A stretch of DNA of 5,084 nt from a gamma proteobacterium symbiont of Lucinoma myriamae (GTDB lineage: Bacteria; Pseudomonadota; Gammaproteobacteria; GRL18): the NCBI GenBank assembly GCA_025655635.1, contig JAHXIM010000370.1, positions 1 through 5,084 on the forward strand, given 5' to 3'. The notes below the pieces were generated by a model. The model made no database searches. It was given only the letters and a program-made list of their open reading frames with translations, and was not told the origin of the DNA. Shown in pieces: positions 1-5,084 of this stretch. How positions within the stretch are numbered: the stretch's first letter is position 1; each line of letters begins with the position of its first letter. The translations under genes were made by a program, and so were the position numbers.

Positions 1-83
1 TGAGGGGCTGTTAGGGTTAGTTGCGTCATGTGCTAATCTTGATCCCTATTTATATAAAAATCAAGCACTTTCATTGATCACGG
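1..83. other. Left edge, no gene recognised
   Basis: I see no coding region here. An imperfect inverted repeat pairs CTTGAT at 38-43 with ATCAAG at 60-65 and can be extended by GTG at 30-32 with CAC at 66-68 if five bases bulge out. There is no T-run after it, so it is not a convincing terminator. The transposase homology to the right stops at about position 84, so this stretch is probably sequence joined to the IS fragment by a deletion or rearrangement. Confidence 0.4.
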
Positions 84-273
84 GTATACGTTTAATATCA
101 TGCTTTGTGATCGTTTTTGAATGAGACTTTAAGTTCCGTCCTAACCCTGTCACTGTAACCTGATGCTTTGTTAAAGCTGAAGTGACTCCCGCCATTAATG
201 CTTTTAATCTCACTTTATGAATATCAGGGCATGCAGTCGATAAGTTTTTATGTAATAATTTCTTGGCTTTCAT
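84..273 (-). pseudogene. IS4-family transposase, N-terminal fragment
   Basis: About 63 codons remain of a transposase that is usually some 350-400 residues long. The visible protein begins MKAKKLLHKNL and continues through ACPDIHKVRLKAL, VTVTGLGRNL and TKHDIKR. These are the N-terminal motifs I associate with IS4-family transposases, where the KHxIKR motif is normally followed by a D-R-L stretch. Here the match ends after KHDIKRI, and eight unrelated residues (IPVINESA with its preceding I counted) lead to a stop at 61-63. The catalytic DDE residues lie further along and are absent, so it cannot transpose. The ATG at 271-273 is preferred to an upstream TTG at 283-285 because the family usually starts MKA and a GAGA lies a few bases upstream. 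The gene points away from the polysaccharide operon and is not part of it. Confidence 0.7.
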
Positions 274-377
274 GGTAGTTCTCAAATAAGTTTGTAGGAA
301 AACTCATTTGATCATGCTCTGCCATGAAAGTCGATCATTTTTGGGGTTATGCTAAAAAATTCGTGGGGATAACTCAG
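84..377 (-). mobile_element. Truncated IS4-family insertion sequence, one end only
   Basis: This fragment keeps one end of an IS and the first part of its transposase gene, which reads leftward. The proposed outer boundary is position 377: read inward on the - strand the sequence begins CTGAGTTATCCCC. From memory, this resembles the CTGA...ATCCCC ends of IS10-type members of the IS4 family. About 100 bases of non-coding sequence separate this end from the transposase ATG, a normal layout for the family. The other end and most of the transposase are missing. If 377 is the true edge, the chromosomal target begins at 378. The boundary is inferred from one end only, because no partner inverted repeat or target duplication is available in the window. 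Confidence 0.55.
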
Positions 378-600
378 CTTTCAAATACAAAAAAAGCAAA
401 CAGCGTCATAAAAAAGTGATAAAATACTAAATTTAATCCTGAATTTAATATTATATGATTGTATCTGTTATTTTATCTTGTAGCCCAGGCAATTATCTCC
501 GGACACGCTCTCCTCAATTCAAAATATTAAGTGATAGTTAAAGAAAGAACACTCATTAATATAGGATAAAATAAAATTATGCTCAAAACATACAGAAAAA
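378..600 (+). other. Leader region of the polysaccharide operon
   Basis: This stretch lies between the IS end and wzm and holds no substantial gene. It is very AT-rich except for a patch at 481-516 that is about 56% GC. A possible promoter lies at 417-425 and a mini-ORF starts at 579. I found no JUMPstart or ops element (GGCGGTAG core), which often precedes enterobacterial polysaccharide operons, and no convincing terminator hairpin. If transcription starts just after 425, the leader RNA would be about 170 bases long. Confidence 0.45.
417..425 (+). promoter_or_regulatory. Possible extended -10 promoter for wzm
   Basis: The string TGATAAAAT fits the extended -10 pattern TGnTAtAAT with one mismatch. 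No good -35 hexamer lies 16-18 bases upstream; the best available is CAAACA at 397-402. Extended -10 promoters can work without a strong -35. In DNA this AT-rich, matches of this kind arise often by chance, so this is only the best of several weak candidates. Confidence 0.2.
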
Positions 601-626
601 ATGAAATTGTCAAAAATGTTCTCTAG
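579..626 (+). CDS. Possible 15-codon leader peptide overlapping wzm
   Basis: A short frame, MLKTYRKNEIVKNVL then TAG, starts at 579 with AGGA at 563-566 (spacing 12, rather long). It overlaps the first codons of wzm in another frame and ends at 624-626, shortly before the internal wzm ATGs at 637 and 646. None of the wzm ATG candidates has a recognisable Shine-Dalgarno sequence, so reinitiation after this mini-ORF is one way wzm could be translated. It may equally be a chance frame. No function can be assigned. Confidence 0.18.
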   Translation: MLKTYRKNEIVKNVL

Positions 627-1458
627 TCTAAAAACAATGTTTTTAATGAGGTACCTCAAGGAATTTTATCGATTCTTAAAACATGTATTAGAAAGTAGGG
701 AATTACTTTTCACACTTTCTAATACTGATTTTAAAGAGCAATATTTAGGCTCATATTTAGGAATATTTTGGGCTGTTCTTAGACCTGCTTTATTTATTGC
801 AGTCATATGGTTTATTTTTGGTATTGGCTTTAAATCTAAACCCGTAAATGATGGTACGCCGTTCATCCTTTGGCTTCTATGCGGCTTTATTCCATGGTTC
901 TTTTTTGCAGAAGCTGTCAATAAAAGTATGAATGCAATCGTCAGTAATGCCTTCTTAGTCAAAAAAGTGGCCTTTAGAGTCAGTATATTACCACTAGTAA
1001 AAATACTTTCTACATTGTACATACATATTGTTTTTGTCGGAATACTCCTTTTTATCTTTATACTTTATGGTTATTATCCAACTATTTACTGGATACAGAT
1101 CCCGTATTTCATTGTTTGCACAATTGTTTTGACATTAGGTCTTGGGTGGCTCACATCTTCTCTGAAAGTCTTTATTAAAGATATTGGAGAAATCATAGGG
1201 TTAATAATACAATTTGGTTTTTGGCTGACACCGATCTTCTGGTCAATCAATATCATTCCTGAAAAATACCACAGCATCATCAAGCTCAATCCAATGTTCT
1301 ATATCATTGAAGGCTTTAGAAATACGCTTATTCATCAAACATGGGTTTGGGAAAGCAGTGATCTTACAATATATTTTATAGGCATAACTATGGTCATTTT
1401 TGTTTCTGGTGCCATAATGTTTAAGAGACTAAGACCTCATTTTGGGGATGTTTTGTAA
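601..1458 (+). CDS. wzm: Wzm, ABC-2 type polysaccharide export permease
   Basis: This is the membrane subunit of an ABC transporter that moves undecaprenyl-linked O-antigen or similar glycan across the inner membrane, in complex with the Wzt ATPase encoded next. About six hydrophobic helices can be seen, near residues 54-77, 88-106, 138-157, 167-187, 196-215 and 255-274. Family motifs are F-K-x-x-Y-L-G-S-x-L-G near 44-54 with W-x-x-x-x-P ending at residue 62, FLVKKVAF at 118-125, KDIGEIIGLIIQFGFWLTPI at 193-212 and LNPMFYIIEGFRN at 229-241. At 285 residues it is slightly longer than the usual 260-275. A start at the ATG at 646 would give 270 residues and fits the family better, but no candidate start (601, 616, 637, 646) has a clear Shine-Dalgarno sequence. 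Its TAA overlaps the wzt ATG by one base (TAATG), which indicates translational coupling. The family assignment is firm; the start is not. Confidence 0.93.
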   Translation: MKLSKMFSSLKTMFLMRYLKEFYRFLKHVLESRELLFTLSNTDFKEQYLGSYLGIFWAVLRPALFIAVIWFIFGIGFKSKPVNDGTPFILWLLCGFIPWFFFAEAVNKSMNAIVSNAFLVKKVAFRVSILPLVKILSTLYIHIVFVGILLFIFILYGYYPTIYWIQIPYFIVCTIVLTLGLGWLTSSLKVFIKDIGEIIGLIIQFGFWLTPIFWSINIIPEKYHSIIKLNPMFYIIEGFRNTLIHQTWVWESSDLTIYFIGITMVIFVSGAIMFKRLRPHFGDVL

Positions 1459-2753
1459 TGAATAAAAATATAGCAGTCAAACTTCAAAATATCTCAAAAA
1501 TTTATAAATTATATGATAAACCTGTTGATAGATTAAAAGAATCAATTCACCCATTGAAAAAAAAATATCATAAAGACTTCTATGCTTTGAAAGATATTAA
1601 TCTTGAAATAAAAAAGGGTGAAGTCCTGGGTCTCGTCGGAGTCAATGGTGCTGGAAAATCAACATTGCTTAAAATTATAGCAGGAGTAATAACACCCACA
1701 GCCGGTAGAATTAATATTCATGGCAAAGTTAATGCTATTTTAGAGCTTGGAACAGGATTAAAGCCTGATATGACAGGCAGTCAAAACATAAAACTTAGCC
1801 TTCAGATAAATGGTATTGAAAAAAATAGAGAAAATATATCACGGGATATTATAGATTTTGCAGATATTGGTGAGCATATAAATCAGCCTGTAAAAACCTA
1901 TAGTAGTGGAATGAAAGCAAGATTGAGTTTTGCTATTGCAACAAGTACAGATCCCGACATTCTAATTGTGGATGAAGTTCTGGCAGTTGGCGATGTACTT
2001 TTTCAAAGAAAATGTTATAGGAAAATTGAGAAACTTTTTAAAGATGGTAAAACAGTTATCTTTGTTTCACACTCAGCTCAGTCTGTTATAGAATTTTGTT
2101 CTCGTGCGGTACTGCTTTATGATAGAGAGATTATCCTGGATTCCGATCCTAAAAAAGTGACTGACTTTTATCAAAAACTTGTTTTTAGTAAGAATCACCG
2201 TAGCGTTTTGGATGAGATTAATGGTAATGTATTGTCATTACAAAAAGATAATTACAAAGATGAAAAGCTAGATAAAGACTTCTATTTACCTGACTTTAAA
2301 TCAAAGCCGATTGAGTATAGAAACTATGATGTAGATATTTATGATATTCAAATTAAAGATACAAATGGAAGGCGTGTGAATGTTTTAAGAGCAAATAATC
2401 ATTATGTCTATGAATATAAAATAAAGCCAAATGTTTTTTTTGAAAATTTATTTTGTGGTATGCAGATAAAAACGGAAAAAGGTCAGATCGTATCTGCTTG
2501 TACAACTTTCGACAAGGCTAAAGAATTTTTGGCGATTCAAGAAAATGATGAAATACTGGTTCAATTCCACTTTACATGTAATATGAATTTAGGAATATTT
2601 TTTACTAATGCTGGTGTGGCTAGACAAAATGATAATAGTGTTGAATATTTAAATAGAATTGTGGATGCATTAGTCTTTAAGATTGAAAAAACAACATGTT
2701 GTGCAGGTCTTATCTCTTTAAACATAAATACAAATTATACTAGGTTAAATTAA
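1458..2753 (+). CDS. wzt: Wzt, polysaccharide ABC exporter ATPase with C-terminal glycan-binding type domain
   Basis: This is the ATPase that powers Wzm-mediated glycan export. The nucleotide-binding domain covers about residues 1-240: Walker A GVNGAGKST at 61-69, signature YSSGM at 148-152, Walker B ILIVDE at 168-173, D-loop AVGD at 176-179 and switch histidine H205. The segment LELGTGLKPDMTG at 95-107 is typical of the Wzt/TagH group. A charged linker (about 243-285) leads to a C-terminal domain (about 285-425) with alternating beta-strand pattern, for example VDIYDIQIKD, LFCGMQIKT and LGIFFTNAG. At 431 residues it matches the long Wzt class, in which this beta-sandwich domain reads a cap on the non-reducing end of the glycan before export. 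The short class, about 240-260 residues, lacks it. The start overlaps the wzm stop, with GGGG at 1444-1447 upstream. An A9 run at 1557-1565 encodes residues 34-36. Ligand specificity cannot be read from sequence. Confidence 0.95.
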   Translation: MNKNIAVKLQNISKIYKLYDKPVDRLKESIHPLKKKYHKDFYALKDINLEIKKGEVLGLVGVNGAGKSTLLKIIAGVITPTAGRINIHGKVNAILELGTGLKPDMTGSQNIKLSLQINGIEKNRENISRDIIDFADIGEHINQPVKTYSSGMKARLSFAIATSTDPDILIVDEVLAVGDVLFQRKCYRKIEKLFKDGKTVIFVSHSAQSVIEFCSRAVLLYDREIILDSDPKKVTDFYQKLVFSKNHRSVLDEINGNVLSLQKDNYKDEKLDKDFYLPDFKSKPIEYRNYDVDIYDIQIKDTNGRRVNVLRANNHYVYEYKIKPNVFFENLFCGMQIKTEKGQIVSACTTFDKAKEFLAIQENDEILVQFHFTCNMNLGIFFTNAGVARQNDNSVEYLNRIVDALVFKIEKTTCCAGLISLNINTNYTRLN

Positions 2754-2757
2754 GGAA
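2752..2757 (+). promoter_or_regulatory. Ribosome binding site of the methyltransferase gene
   Basis: AAGGAA overlaps the wzt stop codon and sits seven bases before the ATG at 2765. It is the clearest Shine-Dalgarno sequence in the operon. It supports this start and close translational linkage to wzt. Confidence 0.7.
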
Positions 2758-2764
2758 TATAAAA

Positions 2765-3646
2765 ATGCAGACTGTAAGGGAAAATTTAAAGCAGACAATG
2801 TTAGCTAATTTTACAGTAGAAAATTTAGTGGTAGATAAAAAAGAATTTCAACACTCTATACAAATTAAAGAAGGTCAAATAGGTCTAGAAAATTCAGCAT
2901 ATCAAGAGTATGAATTATCTCAACAGAGAGACCTAAGTCTAAAGTTTCATTGGGGGCATGACCATGATTTTGGTTCTTTTTTTATGAAAGGTAGAATGGG
3001 TGATAGACATATAACATTGATTGATGAATTTTGTTCATTATTCAATATAGATTTGGATTTTTTTAAATATAAAAAAATTTTTGATGTTGGTTCTTGGACG
3101 GGAGGAACAGCTCTATTGTTGTCAGCTTTATCTAAAGAAGTCTATTCAATCGAAGAAGTGAGTATGTACGAAAAAACTACTCAGTATTTAGTTGATTCAT
3201 TTGCTTTAGATAATTTACAAATTCAAAATTGTTCATTATACAGTTGCAATACAGATGATTTGTATGAAAAGTTTGATGTGATCTACTTTCCAGGAGTTTT
3301 ATATCATCTATCCGATCCACTGATCGCCTTAAGAATTTTATACAACAGCTGTAAAATTGGAGGTAATATTTTAGTTGAGACTGCAGGTATTGAAATTGAT
3401 GAGCCTTATTGCCGATATGAAGGTTCTATGGTTTATCATGGTGCTGAAGAAGAACAAAATCGAGGTGGTTGGAACTGGTTTGTTCCAAGTCCAGTAGCTC
3501 TGGAGCGAATGTTGTATGCTGCTGGGTTTGATGAAATTGAAATTAGTTTTTCAGGAATATTTAAAAATAGAATCTATGCAGTTGCAAAAAAAACAAAATT
3601 AGTCGGAATAACAAAAGCTGGATTGTCTGTACAAGCAATAAGATAA
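2765..3646 (+). CDS. Class I SAM-dependent methyltransferase, CmoB/DUF1698-like
   Basis: This is a cytoplasmic methyltransferase of 293 residues, probably acting on a sugar. The SAM-binding Rossmann core starts near residue 105: motif I IFDVGSWTGGTALLLSA (105-121), an acidic end of strand 2 at YSIEE (127-131), and strand 4 with FDVIYFPGVLYHLSDPLIAL (170-189). The loop NWFVPSPVALERMLYAAGF (237-255) recalls the W-x-x-P-N...L-E-x-M-L-x-x-A-G-F segment of CmoB/DUF1698-type enzymes. About 100 residues precede the core; they are unassigned and may bind the substrate. It follows wzt by 11 bases. In several Wzm/Wzt systems methylation of the non-reducing terminal sugar stops chain growth and creates the export signal, so a terminal or side-chain sugar O-methylation role is likely, but this is inferred from context. 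A tRNA-modifying role like that of CmoB itself is unlikely in this setting. Class confidence is high; the substrate is unknown. Confidence 0.85.
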   Translation: MQTVRENLKQTMLANFTVENLVVDKKEFQHSIQIKEGQIGLENSAYQEYELSQQRDLSLKFHWGHDHDFGSFFMKGRMGDRHITLIDEFCSLFNIDLDFFKYKKIFDVGSWTGGTALLLSALSKEVYSIEEVSMYEKTTQYLVDSFALDNLQIQNCSLYSCNTDDLYEKFDVIYFPGVLYHLSDPLIALRILYNSCKIGGNILVETAGIEIDEPYCRYEGSMVYHGAEEEQNRGGWNWFVPSPVALERMLYAAGFDEIEISFSGIFKNRIYAVAKKTKLVGITKAGLSVQAIR

Positions 3647-3709
3647 ATAATTTTTTATAAAACATCATACAAATATATAAGACATAGATAAAATTCAAGA
3701 AGATATAAA
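3647..3709. other. Intergenic gap between methyltransferase and sulfotransferase
   Basis: This 63-base, strongly AT-rich spacer has no hairpin followed by a T-run, so the sulfotransferase is probably cotranscribed with the genes before it. AGAAGA at 3698-3703 is a purine-rich ribosome binding site six bases from the ATG at 3710. It is the only gap over 20 bases inside the operon, which would fit the sulfotransferase having been added separately. Confidence 0.5.
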
Positions 3710-4957
3710 ATGGAACAAAAAAAATTAATATTTTTAATATCTCAACCTAGAAGTGGTTCCACATTAATTCAGAAATTGTTAGGTGCACACAGTAAAATAT
3801 ATACAAGAAGTGAAACATGGATGATGTTAAATCCATCGTATGAATTAAAACGTACTGGTATAGAAGCAGAATATAATAAAGATTTAGCATACAGAGGTCT
3901 ACAGGATTTTATTTCTAATTTGCCTGATGGAGGAAGAGAAAAGTATATTAAAAAAATTCGCAAGATGTATTTATCCTTGTATGGTGAGTACATACAAAAA
4001 AATCCTGAAAAGTCTTTTTTAGACAAAACACCAAGATACCATCTTGTTATTGATGAATTAATTGAAATATTCCCAGAAGCAAATTATCTTTTGCTTATTA
4101 GAAATCCTTTGGCTGTTTTGGGCTCTATAATAAATACTTGGACAAAAGAAAATTGGAAAAAACTCTCGAACTATAAGGTGGATTTAGTAAATGGAATTGA
4201 TAATATTCTTGATGCAATGGAGAAACATCAATCCTCTATGTACATTCTTTACTATGAAGAGTTATTGAAGAATGAGACAAATGTGATGACGGATTGTGTC
4301 TCTTATCTAGGTTTTGAATTTGAAAAAAACATGTTTAACTATTATCAAGATGAATCAGAAAAATGGTTGTATGGTGATCCTGAAAATATATATAGTAAAA
4401 AAGGCATTGATACTACAAATGATGAAAAATGGAAAAAAAATTTACCCAATCCTCAATATTGGCGTGCTTTATATGATTATCTTATGCTTATTGGTGAAAA
4501 AAAATACACTAAGCTTGGATATAATTATGGTGAAAGCTTAGCGATATTACAAAGTACCATGCCTGCCCATACATTAAATGAATTAGAGATTAAAACAGTA
4601 TCACTATCTTCTTTTTTGGACAGTGGTAAAAAAAGTTTAGTAGAAAAACAATATATTATCGATGCCCGAAATAAAGAACTTAAAAACAAGCAGGCTATTA
4701 TTGCTCAAAGAGATAAAACAATAAAACAGCAAGAGCAGTACCTACAAAAGAAACAGTCTATTATCAATGAGCGAAATAATGAAATTGAAGAGGCACGGTC
4801 CATTATTGCCCAAAGAAATGAAGCCTTACAGAAAAAAGATGAGTATGTACATGAGAAACAAGCAATTATAGATGCCCGAAATAAAGAACTTGAAAACAAG
4901 CAGGCTCTTATTACTCAACAAGATAAACTATTAAAGAGTAAGAGTAAGCAATTATAA
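3710..4957 (+). CDS. PAPS-dependent sulfotransferase with C-terminal coiled coil
   Basis: The first 275 or so residues form a sulfotransferase domain, which transfers sulfate from PAPS to a hydroxyl of an acceptor, here probably a glycan. The 5'-phosphosulfate loop is FLISQPRSGSTLIQKLLGAH (8-27), followed by a sulfotransferase-like TRSETWMML. FLDKTPRYH is at 103-111, and the 3'-phosphate binding segment is YLLLIRNPLAVLGSI (126-140) with R131 and S139. Residues 303-415 form a continuous helix-type heptad with I, L or V at 317, 324, 331 and every seventh residue to 415. It is built from a 35-residue repeat (314-348, 349-383, 384-415). Ordinary bacterial sulfotransferases of this type end near residue 300, so the tail is an extension. 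It may oligomerise the enzyme, tether it to the Wzm/Wzt or synthase complex, or act as a length ruler as in WbdD. The last repeat is cut by a frameshift, so the ancestral protein was probably longer. The catalytic class is firm; substrate and ruler role are inference. Confidence 0.88.
   Translation: MEQKKLIFLISQPRSGSTLIQKLLGAHSKIYTRSETWMMLNPSYELKRTGIEAEYNKDLAYRGLQDFISNLPDGGREKYIKKIRKMYLSLYGEYIQKNPEKSFLDKTPRYHLVIDELIEIFPEANYLLLIRNPLAVLGSIINTWTKENWKKLSNYKVDLVNGIDNILDAMEKHQSSMYILYYEELLKNETNVMTDCVSYLGFEFEKNMFNYYQDESEKWLYGDPENIYSKKGIDTTNDEKWKKNLPNPQYWRALYDYLMLIGEKKYTKLGYNYGESLAILQSTMPAHTLNELEIKTVSLSSFLDSGKKSLVEKQYIIDARNKELKNKQAIIAQRDKTIKQQEQYLQKKQSIINERNNEIEEARSIIAQRNEALQKKDEYVHEKQAIIDARNKELENKQALITQQDKLLKSKSKQL
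4649..4957 (+). repeat. 105-bp coding repeat, three copies, the last incomplete
   Basis: Copies lie at 4649-4753, 4754-4858 and 4859-4957. Each full copy encodes 35 residues made of two 14-residue units and one 7-residue unit; the 14-residue units follow the pattern Q-x-I-I-x-x-R-N/D-x-x-L/I-x-x-K. At DNA level 4661-4717 and 4871-4917+ (offset exactly 210 bases, two periods) differ at only 5 of 57 positions, which points to recent duplication or sequence exchange. The middle copy is more diverged. Because each copy is five heptads long, gain or loss of a copy would keep both reading frame and coiled-coil register. Confidence 0.85.
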
Positions 4958-4980
4958 ATGAACAAAATAAAGAACAATAG
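4948..4980 (+). pseudogene. Out-of-frame remnant of the coiled-coil tail
   Basis: Directly across the sulfotransferase stop, the frame shifted by +2 (or -1) reads AIINEQNKEQ and then TAG at 4978-4980. This matches the start of the repeat unit, compare QSIINERNNEIE at residues 349-360 and QAIIDARNKEL at 384-394. The preceding DNA has a tandem AAGAGT duplication at 4934-4945, a likely site of the indel. The coding sequence therefore once continued in the repeat pattern, and the present end KSKSKQL is a frameshift product. Confidence 0.6.
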
Positions 4981-5084
4981 ATATGTATTGATTAAAATAT
5001 CATCAGTGTTCCCCTTTAAATCAACAGTGTTTTAAAAAGGTGCTTGTAGATGCGTCATTCCAACTTGATTAAGGCATAACTCAA
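4981..5084. other. Right edge, non-coding with short repeats
   Basis: No gene is recognised. A 12-base direct repeat with one mismatch (ATCATCAGTGTT at 4999-5010, ATCAACAGTGTT at 5020-5031) is visible, together with a weak TTTAAA inverted repeat that does not form a good terminator. The extreme end, read on the - strand, begins TTGAGTTATGCC and shares TGAGTTAT with the IS end at 377. This could mark another decayed IS end, but the similarity is short. Confidence 0.35.

Noticed and set aside
30..68. Hairpin at the left edge as a terminator for an upstream gene
   Set aside because: The stem is only six continuous pairs with a 16-base loop and lacks a T-run, and no upstream gene is visible.
378..600. 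JUMPstart/ops antitermination element
   Set aside because: No GGCGGTAG core or recognisable JUMPstart sequence is present in the leader.
666..1022. Open frame of 118 codons on the - strand inside wzm
   Set aside because: It lies wholly opposite a well-supported permease gene, has no recognisable domain and no operon context, and is explained as an antisense shadow.
3623..3655. Internal promoter before the sulfotransferase gene (TTGTCT with AATAAT 17 bases later)
   Set aside because: Both hexamers match consensus only partly, and such matches are common in DNA this AT-rich.
4314..4541. 75-codon + strand frame inside the sulfotransferase gene
   Set aside because: It overlaps the coding sequence in another frame, has a lysine- and isoleucine-rich composition produced by the A-rich DNA, and has no own ribosome binding site.
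4649..4957. CRISPR-like or VNTR non-coding array
   Set aside because: The 105-bp repeats are in frame, encode a regular heptad, and have no spacer structure, so they are protein-coding repeats.
5011..5040. Rho-independent terminator after the sulfotransferase
   Set aside because: The TTTAAA inverted repeat gives only six A/T pairs with mismatches outside them, no GC stem and no following T-run.

Overview
The window is AT-rich (about 30% GC by eye) and carries a short surface-polysaccharide export and modification operon, all genes on the + strand, bordered on the left by a broken insertion sequence and on the right by non-coding debris. The gene families, the Shine-Dalgarno spacing and the IS4-family transposase fragment suggest a low-GC gammaproteobacterium. 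Legionellales-like bacteria would fit, but the sequence does not settle the taxon.

Layout. Positions 1-83 hold no recognisable gene. Positions 84-377 are the end of an IS4-family element: about 63 codons of the transposase N-terminus on the - strand, then an end that begins CTGAGTTATCCCC when read inward from 377. Positions 378-600 are a leader with a possible extended -10 site, a short GC-rich patch and a 15-codon mini-ORF that overlaps the first gene. Then come wzm (601-1458, ABC-2 permease), wzt (1458-2753, ATPase with a C-terminal carbohydrate-binding type domain), a class I SAM-dependent methyltransferase (2765-3646) and a PAPS-type sulfotransferase with a long C-terminal coiled coil (3710-4957). 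Positions 4958-5084 hold an out-of-frame continuation of the coiled-coil coding sequence and then non-coding sequence with small repeats.

How the genes may work together. Wzm and Wzt should export a completed lipid-linked O-antigen or capsule-like glycan across the inner membrane. The extended Wzt C-terminus is typical of systems in which the transporter recognises a chemical cap on the non-reducing end of the chain. The two downstream genes, a methyltransferase and a sulfotransferase, are plausible makers of that cap. The most notable feature is the sulfotransferase tail: fifteen unbroken heptads built from a 35-residue (105-bp) repeat of 14+14+7 residues. In the known WbdD and WbbB chain terminators a coiled coil acts as a molecular ruler that sets glycan length. 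The arrangement here suggests a sulfotransferase-based version of that principle, whose ruler length could change by gain or loss of DNA repeats and which appears to have been shortened already by a frameshift. No glycosyltransferase or sugar-nucleotide gene lies in the window, so the glycan itself is unknown.
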